Assembly: GCF_030519475.1 (NCBI RefSeq)
Contig: NZ_JAUMKD010000002.1
Coordinates: forward strand, 124,001-188,000
Source of the DNA: Micromonospora sp. C28SCA-DRY-2
GTDB lineage: Bacteria > Actinomycetota > Actinomycetes > Mycobacteriales > Micromonosporaceae
Length of the DNA: 64,000 nt
Reading direction: 5' to 3'
Shown: in pieces, positions 1 through 7,879 of the stretch
Position numbering within the stretch: the first letter of the stretch is position 1
How the letters are laid out: each line of letters starts with the position of its first letter
The notes under the pieces: generated by a model
Databases searched by the model: none
The model's input: the letters and a program-made list of their open reading frames with translations, nothing else
What the model was told of the DNA's origin: nothing
Translations under genes and position numbers: made by a program

Positions 1-89
1 CACGCTCGCCGTCGCCCGCCGGTGCTGGCCCCGACGTGCCCTGCCACCGTACTGGCCGGGACCGACGAGCCGTGCAGCGCATACCCGGG

Positions 90-629
90 TCAGCGGCGGG
101 CCCGGCGCGGGAAGATCGTCTCCCAGAGCGGGAAGGCGACCAGCCAGATCACGATGGCGAGGGTGAGCTTGCCGATCCAGTTCGCCAGCTCGCGGGTCCG
201 TTCCGCGTCGTCCACCCAGAGGATCGCGGCGCCGAGCAGCCCACAGGCGATCGCCCAACCGACCAGGCCCTTGCCCCACTCCCGCCACTCGTACCGGGTC
301 CGGGCCCAGCCGGCACGGGGCGGCTTCACCGGCGGCGGGCCGCCGGCGAACCGGTGCGCGAACCGCTGGTCGGCCCAGCGGACCATCGAGTGGCCGAAGG
401 CCACCGAGAAGCCGAGATAGGCGGCGGCCAGCCCGTGGGTGACGTCGGCGGTCGCGCCGCGCCGGAGGTCGACGGCGGTCGCCGCGAGCAGCACCAGGTC
501 CACCAGCGGTACGCAGACCAGCAGCGCCGCGCCGAGCCGTGGCCGGCGCAGCGGATAGCGGGCCAGCAGCCCGGCGCCGAGCACCACCCAGAACCCGATC
601 TCACACGCGACGATGACCGCCACCAGCAT
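90..629 (-). CDS. small integral membrane protein, function unknown
   Basis: A 179-residue protein with about four hydrophobic segments (near residues 3-25, 32-52, 120-138 and 150-170) and a basic Arg-rich end, so an inner-membrane protein is likely. The middle loop is Pro/Arg-rich and contains aromatic and charged residues (YEWREWGKG) that look like a conserved cytoplasmic patch. The start is chosen at the ATG ending at 629 because a GGGAGG ribosome site lies just upstream; longer readings run into non-coding-looking Arg/Pro composition. It is divergent from the two-component system that begins at 908. I do not recognise the family. Confidence is high that it is a gene, low for any role. Confidence 0.75.
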   Translation of the reverse strand: MLVAVIVACEIGFWVVLGAGLLARYPLRRPRLGAALLVCVPLVDLVLLAATAVDLRRGATADVTHGLAAAYLGFSVAFGHSMVRWADQRFAHRFAGGPPPVKPPRAGWARTRYEWREWGKGLVGWAIACGLLGAAILWVDDAERTRELANWIGKLTLAIVIWLVAFPLWETIFPRRARR

Positions 630-716
630 CTCTGACCCTCCCGTTTCCTTCCGGTCACCAGCCTGGCCCGGCCGGCGGCCGGCGACCTCGACGGCGGAGA
701 GGAGATCCGGCTCCAT

Positions 717-754
717 CCTTCGACGGATCCCGGCCACGGGCCTTCGACGGATCC
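717..754. repeat. 14-bp direct repeat in a divergent intergenic region
   Basis: CCTTCGACGGATCC occurs at 717-730 and again at 741-754, 24 bp apart, between the membrane-protein gene (reads left) and the sensor kinase (reads right). The spacing of just over two helical turns would suit two binding sites for one regulator, but no regulator is identified. The rest of 630-907 is GC-rich with nothing else recognisable. Confidence 0.45.
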
Positions 755-907
755 GGACCGGACGCCGGCCGGCGGGGCACACCGGCCGGGTCCAGCGGCC
801 CGCGACGGGCCTGCGGGCGGGCGTACCTCCTTCGGTGGACGCCGGCCGGCGCGGCCTCCTCCACCGGTCGGAGCCCGAGCGGCCACGGCTGTGGTGAGAT
901 CGGTGCC

Positions 908-2098
908 ATGCGACCGCCAGCGTGGCTCGGGCCCGGCACCCTCGGCCGCGACCTCGCGCTGGGCGGCGGATCGCTGGTCGGCGGCCTGGTTGTGCATGGC
1001 CTGGGCACGCAGCCGCAACTGCCCTGGGCCCCGGACGTGCCGAAGGCGCTGTTCCTGCTGCCGCTGGTGGCGGTCTGCGCGGCGGTCGGGCTGCGCCGGG
1101 TCGCCAGCCGGGGCAGCCTGGCACTCGGCACCACGGCGGTGCTGGCCGACCTGGCGCTGGGAAGCTCGCTGGCGACCGTCCTGGTCTACACCCAGGTGGT
1201 CTACGACGCGTGCGTGTTCGGCTCCGCCCGGACCTGGCGCTGGCTGCTGCGGGTCACCGTCGGGCTGAGTGTCCTCGGCGCGGTGCTCGGGGTGGTGCTG
1301 CTGCGGGACTGGCGCGGGGTGGGCGTCGGGGTGCCGGTGGTGCTGCTCGGGCTGCTGCCGGTGCTCACCGGGATCAGCGTCCGGCAGTACCGGGACCAGG
1401 CGGCGACCGAGCGCGCCCGGGCCGAACAGACCGCACGGCTCGTCGAGCTGGACCGGCGGCAGGCGGTGAGCGCGGAACGGGCCCGGATGGCCCGGGAGCT
1501 GCACGACGTGGTCGCCAACCACCTGAGCGCGGTGGCCATCCACGCCACCGCCGCGCTCTCCGTGGCCGGGCTGGACCGGGACCAGGTCGACCGGGCGCTG
1601 CGGGTGATCCGGGAGAACAGCGTGCAGGGGCTGGCCGAGATGCGCCAGATGATCGGGCTGCTCCGGGAGCCGGCGGAGGGCGGACCGGCGACGGACGCGA
1701 CGGACGAGGCGACCCGGGCCCGGTTGAGCGAGGTGGACGTGCTGGTCAGCCGGGTTCGCGCGGCCGGGCTGACGGTCCGGGTGCAGCGGCACGGAACGCC
1801 CCGCGCGCTGCCGGTCGGGGTGGACCTGGCGGCGTACCGGATCGTCCAGGAGTCGCTGACCAACGCCCTCAAGCACGGTGCCGGCCGGGCCGACCTGGTG
1901 GTCGCCTACGAGCCGGCGATGGTGGTGGTGACCGTGACGAACCCGGTGCGCGCCGACGGTGACTCGCTGGCCGGCGCGGGTGCCGGGTTGGTCGGGATGC
2001 GGGAGCGGGCCGTGCTGCTGCACGGCCGGTTCACCGCCGGCCCGGAGGACGGCGACTGGCGGGTCCGGGCGGAGCTGCCCACGGAGGCGACGCCGTGA
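908..2098 (+). CDS. two-component sensor histidine kinase, NarL/DesK type
   Basis: A 396-residue membrane sensor kinase of the HisKA_3/HATPase class. The first ~155 residues hold about five hydrophobic helices with short loops, so sensing is probably in or at the membrane. A coiled linker (160-192) leads to the dimerisation helix with the phospho-acceptor His199 in RELHDVVANH, followed by a HATPase_c domain with the N-box QESLTNALKHG and the G-box GAGLVGMRERA. ATG at 908 is used although its ribosome site is weak. The response regulator starts 36 bp after its stop, so the two form one operon. The signal sensed cannot be told from sequence. Confidence 0.93.
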   Translation: MRPPAWLGPGTLGRDLALGGGSLVGGLVVHGLGTQPQLPWAPDVPKALFLLPLVAVCAAVGLRRVASRGSLALGTTAVLADLALGSSLATVLVYTQVVYDACVFGSARTWRWLLRVTVGLSVLGAVLGVVLLRDWRGVGVGVPVVLLGLLPVLTGISVRQYRDQAATERARAEQTARLVELDRRQAVSAERARMARELHDVVANHLSAVAIHATAALSVAGLDRDQVDRALRVIRENSVQGLAEMRQMIGLLREPAEGGPATDATDEATRARLSEVDVLVSRVRAAGLTVRVQRHGTPRALPVGVDLAAYRIVQESLTNALKHGAGRADLVVAYEPAMVVVTVTNPVRADGDSLAGAGAGLVGMRERAVLLHGRFTAGPEDGDWRVRAELPTEATP

Positions 2099-2134
2099 CC
2101 GGCCGTGCCGACGGCGTTCGGACGGGAGGGTGAC

Positions 2135-2803
2135 GTGACCGAGGTGATCCGGGTGCTGCTCGCCGACGACCAGGCGGCGGTCCGGGCCGGGCTGGCGTTG
2201 ATCCTGGCCGGGGCGCCGGGCGTCGAGGTGGTGGCCGAGGCGGACGACGGCGCCGAGGCCGTCCGGCTCTGCCGGGAACTCCGCCCGGACGTCGCGGTGC
2301 TGGACGTGCGGATGCCGCGGCTGGACGGCATCTCGGCCACCCGGGATATCGTCGCCGACCGGCTCGCCGACGTGCTCGTGCTCACCACCTTCGACCTCGA
2401 CGAGTACGTCTTCGGGGCGCTCCGGGCCGGGGCCGCGGGCTTCCTGCTCAAGGACACCGACGCCGAGGGGCTGGTGGCGGCGGTGCGGACGGTCGCCCGG
2501 GGCGAGGGGTTCATCGCCCCCGCGGTGACCCGGCGACTGATCACGGCGTTCGCGGCGACCGCTCCCGCCGCCTCCGCCGCCACCCGGGCGGCGGTGGCGG
2601 CGCTGACCCCGCGGGAGCGGGACGTGCTGGCGTGCCTCGGGCTCGGCCTGTCCAACCAGCAGATCGCCGACCGGCTGTCGATGGCGGAGAGCACCACCAA
2701 GACGCACGTCAGCCGGATCCTCGCGAAGCTCGACCTGCGCAGCCGGGTGCAGGCCGCCATCCTGGCCCAGGAGCTGGGCCTGCCCGCTCCCCCGGCGGCC
2801 TGA
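2135..2803 (+). CDS. NarL/LuxR-family response regulator
   Basis: A 222-residue response regulator: receiver domain 4-120 with the acidic pair D11/D12, phospho-acceptor D57 (VLDVRMP) and the conserved Lys in FLLKD, then a LuxR-type helix-turn-helix at about 155-215 (TPRERDVLACLGLGLSNQQI). It is the cognate partner of the kinase just upstream. GTG at 2135 is chosen over the in-frame ATG at 2105 because GGGAGG at 2124-2129 sits at good distance, and because the receiver fold starts right after it. The target genes are unknown; it may act on its own operon. Confidence 0.93.
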   Translation: MTEVIRVLLADDQAAVRAGLALILAGAPGVEVVAEADDGAEAVRLCRELRPDVAVLDVRMPRLDGISATRDIVADRLADVLVLTTFDLDEYVFGALRAGAAGFLLKDTDAEGLVAAVRTVARGEGFIAPAVTRRLITAFAATAPAASAATRAAVAALTPRERDVLACLGLGLSNQQIADRLSMAESTTKTHVSRILAKLDLRSRVQAAILAQELGLPAPPAA

Positions 2804-2852
2804 CCGCCGGGGCGGCGGGAAGCGCCTGGTCAGCGCATGTCAGGCTGGAGCC

Positions 2853-4109
2853 GTGGACGAGCCGGGCGGGATCGAGCTGTCGGCCACGCTGCGCCGGATC
2901 GAACGGGCGGCGGGGGCGCTGGCCACCGCCAGCGTGGCCCGGATGGACGAGACCCTGCCCTGGTTCCGCACCCTCCCGGCCGACCAGCGCTCCTGGGTGA
3001 TGCTGGTGGCCCAGGCCGGCGCCCGCTCGCTGGTGCAGTGGCTGCGCGACGGCGGCGGCACCGCGGACAGCACCCAGGAGGTCTCCGACGAGGTCTTCGC
3101 CGCCGCGCCGCAGGCGCTGGCCCGGTCGATCAGCCTCCAGCAGACGGTCGCGCTGATCAAGGTGACCATCGACGTGGTCGAGGAGCAGGTCGCCCACCTG
3201 GCCGCGGAGGGCGAGGAGCAGCAGCTGCGCGAGGCCGTGCTGCGGTTCTCCCGGGAGATCGCCTTCGCCGCCGCCCGGGTCTACGCCCGGGCCGCCGAGT
3301 CCCGCGGCGCCTGGGACGCCCGATTGCAGGCCCTGCTGGTGGACGCGCTGCTGCGCGGTGACTCGCCGGACGTGCTGGCCAGCCGGGCCGCCGCGCTGGG
3401 CTGGTCGGACGCGCCGCCGGTGGCGGTAGCGGTCGGCCGCTCCCCCGGCGGCGAGGTCTCCGCCGTCCTGCACACCGTCTACCGGCAGGCCCGGCGGATC
3501 GGCGCCGAGGTGATCGGCGGCGTGCACGGCGACCGGCTGGTGATCGTGCTCGGCGGCGCCGCCGACCCGCTCGCCGCCACCGGGAAGCTGCTCAGCGCGT
3601 TCGGGGACGGGCCGGTGGTGGTCGGCCCGGCGGTGCCCAGCCTGGACGAGGCCACCGAGTCGGCCCGGGCGGCGCTGGCCGGCTTCCGCGCCGCGCCGGC
3701 GTGGCCCACCGCGCCCCGGCCGGTGCCGGCGGGCGACCTGCTGCCGGAGCGGGCGCTGGCCGGGGACGCCGAGGCGCGCCGCCGGCTGCGCCACGACGTG
3801 TACGCGACCCTGGTCCGCGCCGGCGGCGAGCTGCTGGAGACGCTGGACGCCTTCTTCGCCGCCGGCGGGACGCTGGAGAGCGCCGCGCGGGCCCTCTTCG
3901 TGCACCCGAACACGGTCCGCTACCGGCTGCGGCGGATCGCCGAGGTCACCGGCTTCTCCCCGCTCGCGCCGCGGGACGCGTTCGCCCTGCGGGTGGCGTT
4001 GACCGTGGGCCGGCTCGACCCAGTGGTCCCGGTGGTCCCGAGTCAGACAATGGGTCCAGGCGTCGGTAAAACCGCACAGCCGGGCGATGACCACCGCCGA
4101 TTTTTGTAG
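2853..4109 (+). CDS. fasR: FasR-like PucR-type activator of fatty-acid synthesis genes
   Basis: A 418-residue regulator ending in a PucR-type helix-turn-helix (about 335-400; AARALFVHPNTVRYRLRRI). The N-terminal two thirds form a GGDEF-like/regulatory region without catalytic motifs. It lies directly upstream of fabD in the same orientation, the place held in Streptomyces coelicolor by FasR, the activator of fabD-fabH-acpP-fabF. That synteny plus the same domain is the reason for the name. GTG at 2853 follows GGAG by two bases, a tight spacing. The last residues are read through the presumed -35 box of the fabD promoter. Acyl-CoA or malonyl-CoA sensing is possible but not shown by the sequence. 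Confidence 0.78.
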   Translation: MDEPGGIELSATLRRIERAAGALATASVARMDETLPWFRTLPADQRSWVMLVAQAGARSLVQWLRDGGGTADSTQEVSDEVFAAAPQALARSISLQQTVALIKVTIDVVEEQVAHLAAEGEEQQLREAVLRFSREIAFAAARVYARAAESRGAWDARLQALLVDALLRGDSPDVLASRAAALGWSDAPPVAVAVGRSPGGEVSAVLHTVYRQARRIGAEVIGGVHGDRLVIVLGGAADPLAATGKLLSAFGDGPVVVGPAVPSLDEATESARAALAGFRAAPAWPTAPRPVPAGDLLPERALAGDAEARRRLRHDVYATLVRAGGELLETLDAFFAAGGTLESAARALFVHPNTVRYRLRRIAEVTGFSPLAPRDAFALRVALTVGRLDPVVPVVPSQTMGPGVGKTAQPGDDHRRFL

Positions 4110-4132
4110 GATCCCTCCAAAGGTCCTAGTGT
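4104..4132 (+). promoter_or_regulatory. candidate promoter of the fab operon
   Basis: TTGTAG (4104-4109) and TAGTGT (4127-4132) are separated by 17 bp and lie 57 bp before the fabD GTG. The -35 box overlaps the stop codon of fasR. The 4110-4188 leader would be the natural place for FasR binding. The assignment rests on the boxes alone. Confidence 0.4.
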
Positions 4133-4188
4133 GGTTTGGTGGCGGTCGGCACAGCGCTACCCACGCGTATCCGGGAGAGTCTGTAGAC

Positions 4189-5358
4189 GTGCTCGCCGTA
4201 CTCTCTCCCGGCCAGGGTTCGCAGAAACCCGGCTTCCTGACTCCCTGGCTCGACCTGCCCGGTGCCGAGGCGCGGCTGCGCTGGTGGTCGGCGCTGGCCG
4301 GGGTCGACCTGGTGCACCTGGGCACCGCCGCCGACGCCGACGAGATCAAGGACACCGCCCGCACCCAGCCGCTGCTGGTCGCGGCGGCGCTGCTGGCCGG
4401 CGAGCACCTGCCGATGCACGACGTCGCGCTGACCGCCGGGCACAGCGTCGGCGAACTGGGCGCGGCGGCGCTGGCCGGGGTGCTCCCGGCGGAGGCGGCG
4501 ATCACCCTGGCCGGGGTGCGCGGCCGCGAGATGGCCGCCGCCTGCGCGCTGGAGCCCACCGGGATGGCCGCCGTGCTGGGCGGCGACCCGGACGAGGTGC
4601 TCGCCGCGATCGAGGCGCACGGCCTGCACGCCGCCAACCGCAACGGCGCCGGCCAGGTCGTCGCCGCCGGTGCGGTGGAGAACCTGGACAAGTTCGCCGC
4701 CGAGCCGCCGGCCCGGACCCGGATCGTCCGGCTCCAGGTGGCCGGCGCGTTCCACACCCCCTACATGGCGCCGGCCGAGTCGGCGCTGGCCGCGGTGGCC
4801 GCCGGGATCACCCCGGCCGACCCGAACCGGATCCTGCTGTCCAACCTCGACGGGGCCGCTGTCAACCACGGCCGGGAGCTGGTGCAGCGGCTGGTCCGGC
4901 AGGTCACCGCGCCGGTCCGCTGGGACCTGTGCATGCGGACGCTGGCCGACCTCGGGGTGACCGGGGTGATCGAGCTGCCCCCGGCCGGCACGCTGGCCGG
5001 GCTGGTCAAGCGGGAACTCAAGGCCGCCGGCGCACCGGAGATCGTCACCGTGAACACCCCGGACGACCTGCCCGCCGCCCGGGACCTGATCGCCCGGCAC
5101 GGGATGGCGCCGAGCCACGAACCGACCATCTCGTTCCGGGTGGTGGTGGCCCCCTCCGCCGGCACCTTCGCGCCCGCCGGGGGCCTCGCCGAGGGCGCGT
5201 CGGTCCGGGCCGGTCAGGTCATCGGCCAGGTCGCCACCCGGCAGGGGCCGGTCGAGGTGACCGCCCACGACAGCGGCCTGCTCACCGAGTGGCTCGCCCA
5301 CCACGACGACCCGGTCGCCCCGGGCCAACCGCTCGCCCGCATCGGAGGACAGCACTGA
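4189..5358 (+). CDS. fabD: malonyl-CoA:ACP transacylase with extra C-terminal lipoyl/biotinyl-like domain
   Basis: A 389-residue FabD that loads malonyl groups onto AcpP for type II fatty-acid synthesis. The transferase domain spans 1-310 with the N-terminal SPGQGSQ loop, nucleophile Ser86 in GHSVGELG and the catalytic His in AGAFHTPYM. Residues ~315-389 are unusual: the spacing of V-x-x-G-x-x-I-G-x-V ... SGLLTEWL ... PVAPGQPLARI fits a lipoyl/biotinyl beta-barrel, but the Lys of the EAMKM-type hairpin is absent (ATRQGPVEV instead), so it should not be biotinylated or lipoylated. Usual FabD proteins are roughly 300-320 residues. GTG at 4189 is chosen because it opens the fold and follows GGGAGAG. 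Its stop overlaps the fabH start by one base. Confidence 0.93.
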   Translation: MLAVLSPGQGSQKPGFLTPWLDLPGAEARLRWWSALAGVDLVHLGTAADADEIKDTARTQPLLVAAALLAGEHLPMHDVALTAGHSVGELGAAALAGVLPAEAAITLAGVRGREMAAACALEPTGMAAVLGGDPDEVLAAIEAHGLHAANRNGAGQVVAAGAVENLDKFAAEPPARTRIVRLQVAGAFHTPYMAPAESALAAVAAGITPADPNRILLSNLDGAAVNHGRELVQRLVRQVTAPVRWDLCMRTLADLGVTGVIELPPAGTLAGLVKRELKAAGAPEIVTVNTPDDLPAARDLIARHGMAPSHEPTISFRVVVAPSAGTFAPAGGLAEGASVRAGQVIGQVATRQGPVEVTAHDSGLLTEWLAHHDDPVAPGQPLARIGGQH

Positions 5359-6305
5359 TGGCTGCCGGAAGCCGCATCGTCGCCCTGGGCCACTACCAGC
5401 CCTCCCGGGTGGTGACCAACGACGAGATCGCCCAGCTCGTGGAGACCAGCGACGAGTGGATCCGGGACCGGGTCGGCATCGTCACCCGGCGGGTCGCCGA
5501 CGGCGAGACGGTGGCCGACATGGCCGCGGCCGCGGCCGGCAAGGCGCTGGCCAACTCCGGGCTGACCGCCGCCGACATCGACCTGGTGGTGGTGGCCACC
5601 TGCACGTCGGTGGACCGCAGCCCGAACGTGGCCTGCCGGGTCGCCGCGAAGCTCGGCATCACCGCGCCCGGGGCGTACGACATCAACACGGCCTGCTCCG
5701 GCTTCGCGTACGCGCTGGGCACGGTCGACCACGCCATCCGGGCCGGCGCCTCGCGCAACGCCCTCGTCATCGGCGCCGAGAAGCTCTCCGACTTCACCGA
5801 CTGGACGGACCGCTCCACCTGCATCATCTTCGGCGACGGCGCGGGGGCCGCGGTGGTCACCGCCGGCGCCGAGGGCGAACCGGCCGGGGTTGGCCCGGTG
5901 GTCTGGGGCTCGGTGCCGGAGAAGAGCGACGCGGTCCGCATCGAGGGCTGGCGGCCGTACATCCAGCAGGAGGGGCAGGCGGTGTTCCGCTGGGCCACCA
6001 CCGAGCTGGCGCCGCTGGCCCTGCGGGCCTGCGAACGCGCCGGGGTGGACCCGGCCGAGCTGGCCGCGTTCGTGCCGCACCAGGCCAACGCCCGGATCAT
6101 CGACGGCATCGCCAAGCGGCTGAACATCCCCGACGCGATCATCGCCAAGGACATCGTCGAGTCCGGCAACACCTCGGCGGCGAGCGTGCCGCTGGCCCTG
6201 TCCAAGCTGGTCGAGCGGCGCGAGGTGCCCTCCGGCGCCCCGGTGCTGCTGTTCGGCTTCGGCGGCGGCCTGACCTACGCCGGTCAGGTCGTCCGCTGCC
6301 CCTGA
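5358..6305 (+). CDS. fabH: beta-ketoacyl-ACP synthase III
   Basis: A 315-residue KAS III that starts fatty-acid synthesis by condensing an acyl-CoA primer with malonyl-ACP. The catalytic triad is visible: Cys113 (NTACSGFAYAL), His in PHQANARI and Asn in ESGNTSAAS; the C-terminus has the usual GFGGGLTY loop. In actinomycetes this enzyme normally prefers branched primers, which fits the expected iso/anteiso lipids. ATG at 5358 overlaps the fabD stop (TGATG), implying coupled translation. Length and motifs are standard. Confidence 0.96.
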   Translation: MAAGSRIVALGHYQPSRVVTNDEIAQLVETSDEWIRDRVGIVTRRVADGETVADMAAAAAGKALANSGLTAADIDLVVVATCTSVDRSPNVACRVAAKLGITAPGAYDINTACSGFAYALGTVDHAIRAGASRNALVIGAEKLSDFTDWTDRSTCIIFGDGAGAAVVTAGAEGEPAGVGPVVWGSVPEKSDAVRIEGWRPYIQQEGQAVFRWATTELAPLALRACERAGVDPAELAAFVPHQANARIIDGIAKRLNIPDAIIAKDIVESGNTSAASVPLALSKLVERREVPSGAPVLLFGFGGGLTYAGQVVRCP

Positions 6306-6311
6306 AGACCC

Positions 6312-6333
6312 CTCCGGCGCGCCAGCGCCGGAG
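6312..6333 (+). other. hairpin between fabH and acpP
   Basis: An 8-bp perfect stem (CTCCGGCG / CGCCGGAG) with a 6-nt loop follows the fabH stop at once and precedes the acpP ribosome site. No U tract follows, so it is more likely an mRNA-processing or stability element that lets acpP be made in excess than a full terminator. That role is inferred. Confidence 0.4.
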
Positions 6334-6389
6334 TGACGGCCGGCGCCGCCGCCGTCGAGTGAATCCCCCGATGAGAGGAACCAACCGCA

Positions 6390-6629
6390 ATGACCCGTGA
6401 CGAGATCACCGCCGGCCTCGCCGAGATCCTCGAGGAGGTTGCCGGGGTGAACCCGGACGACGTGGCCGAGGGGAAGTCCTTCACCGACGACCTGGACGTC
6501 GACTCGCTCTCCATGGTGGAGGTCGTGGTGGCGGCCGAGGAGAAGTTCGGCGTCAAGATCCCGGACAACGAGGTGCAGAACCTGAAGACCGTCGGGGACG
6601 CCGTCAGCTACATCGAGGCGCAGTCCTGA
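6390..6629 (+). CDS. acpP: acyl carrier protein
   Basis: A 79-residue acidic ACP. Ser39 in the DSL motif (DVDSLSMVEV) is the 4'-phosphopantetheine attachment site. Four-helix length and the acidic helix II are typical of the type II fatty-acid synthase carrier. An AGAGGAA ribosome site precedes the ATG. It sits between fabH and fabF as in Streptomyces, and carries the growing chain between FabD, FabH and FabF. Nothing is missing. Confidence 0.97.
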   Translation: MTRDEITAGLAEILEEVAGVNPDDVAEGKSFTDDLDVDSLSMVEVVVAAEEKFGVKIPDNEVQNLKTVGDAVSYIEAQS

Positions 6630-6631
6630 TC

Positions 6632-7858
6632 ATGAGTCGTCCCGACGTCGTCGTCACCGGGCTCGGCGCGACGACCCCGCTCGGCGGGGACGTCGCGTCG
6701 ACCTGGGACGCCATGGTCGCCGGCCGCTCCGGGGTGGGTGCGCTCACCCAGGAGTGGGCGGCACAACTGCCGGTCCGGATCGCCGCGCAGCTCGCGGTGG
6801 AGCCGTCCGAGGTGCTGGAGCGGGTCAAGCTGCGCCGGCTGGACCGGTCCGAGGCGATCGCCATCATCGCGGCGAAGCAGGCCTGGGCGGACGCCGGCCT
6901 GGCCGACTCCGGGCTGGACCCGGAGCGGCTGGCGGTCAGCGTCGGCTCCGGCATCGGCGGCGCCACCACCCTGCTCGCCCAGGACGACATCCTCGAGTCG
7001 TCCGGGCCGCGCCGGGTCTCCCCGCACACCGTGCCGATGCTGATGCCGAACGGTCCGGCCGCCTGGGTCGGGCTGGAACTCGGCGCCAAGGCCGGCGTGC
7101 ACTCGGTGGCCAGCGCCTGCGCGACCGGTGCGGAGGCGATCGCGCTGGGGCTGGACATCATCCGCGCCGGCCGCGCCGACGTGGTGGTGGCCGGCGGCAC
7201 CGAGGCGGTCATCCACCCGCTGCCGATCGCCGGGTTCGCCTCGATGCGGGCCATGTCGACCCGCAACGACGAGCCGGAGCGGGCCTCCCGTCCGTGGGAC
7301 AAGGGCCGGGACGGCTTCGTGCTCGGTGAGGGCGCCGGGGTGGTGGTGCTGGAGCGGGCCGACCACGCCGCCGCCCGGGGCGCCCGGGTGTACGCGCGCC
7401 TCGCCGGGGCCGGGATCACCTCCGACGCGTACGACATCGTGCAGCCGCACGCCGAGGGCGAGGGCGCGATCCGGGCGATCGCGAAGGCCATCGCCGACGC
7501 GGACGTGGCCAAGCGCGACATCGTGCACGTCAACGCCCACGCCACCTCGACACCGGTCGGCGACATGCTGGAGATCGGCGCGCTGCACCAGGCGCTCGGC
7601 GACCACCCGGTGCTGGCGGCGACCAAGTCGATGACCGGTCACCTGCTCGGCGCGGCCGGGGCGCTGGAGTCGATCGCCACCATCCTGGCCATCCGGGACG
7701 GTGTCGTTCCTCCGACCATCAACCTCGAAGACCCGGACGACGGCCTCACCATGGAGGTGGCCGCCCACAAGGCGCGCCACATGGAGATCCCCGCGGCGTT
7801 GAACAACGCGTTCGGTTTCGGGGGCCACAACGTGGCTCTCGTCTTCGCGCGGGCCTGA
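6632..7858 (+). CDS. fabF: beta-ketoacyl-ACP synthase II
   Basis: A 408-residue KAS II elongating condensing enzyme. Catalytic Cys163 lies in SACATGAEA, and the two active-site His residues in NAHATSTPVGD and KSMTGHLLGAAG. The C-terminal NNAFGFGGHN loop is intact. ATG is two bases after the acpP stop, so the genes are co-transcribed and probably coupled. It performs the repeated condensation of acyl-enzyme with malonyl-ACP. Family length is normal. Confidence 0.97.
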   Translation: MSRPDVVVTGLGATTPLGGDVASTWDAMVAGRSGVGALTQEWAAQLPVRIAAQLAVEPSEVLERVKLRRLDRSEAIAIIAAKQAWADAGLADSGLDPERLAVSVGSGIGGATTLLAQDDILESSGPRRVSPHTVPMLMPNGPAAWVGLELGAKAGVHSVASACATGAEAIALGLDIIRAGRADVVVAGGTEAVIHPLPIAGFASMRAMSTRNDEPERASRPWDKGRDGFVLGEGAGVVVLERADHAAARGARVYARLAGAGITSDAYDIVQPHAEGEGAIRAIAKAIADADVAKRDIVHVNAHATSTPVGDMLEIGALHQALGDHPVLAATKSMTGHLLGAAGALESIATILAIRDGVVPPTINLEDPDDGLTMEVAAHKARHMEIPAALNNAFGFGGHNVALVFARA

Positions 7859-7879
7859 CCCACCGCCTGGGAGGCTGAT

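Noticed and set aside
1..89. A truncated gene at the left edge
   Set aside because: No frame in the first 89 bases continues with convincing protein composition.
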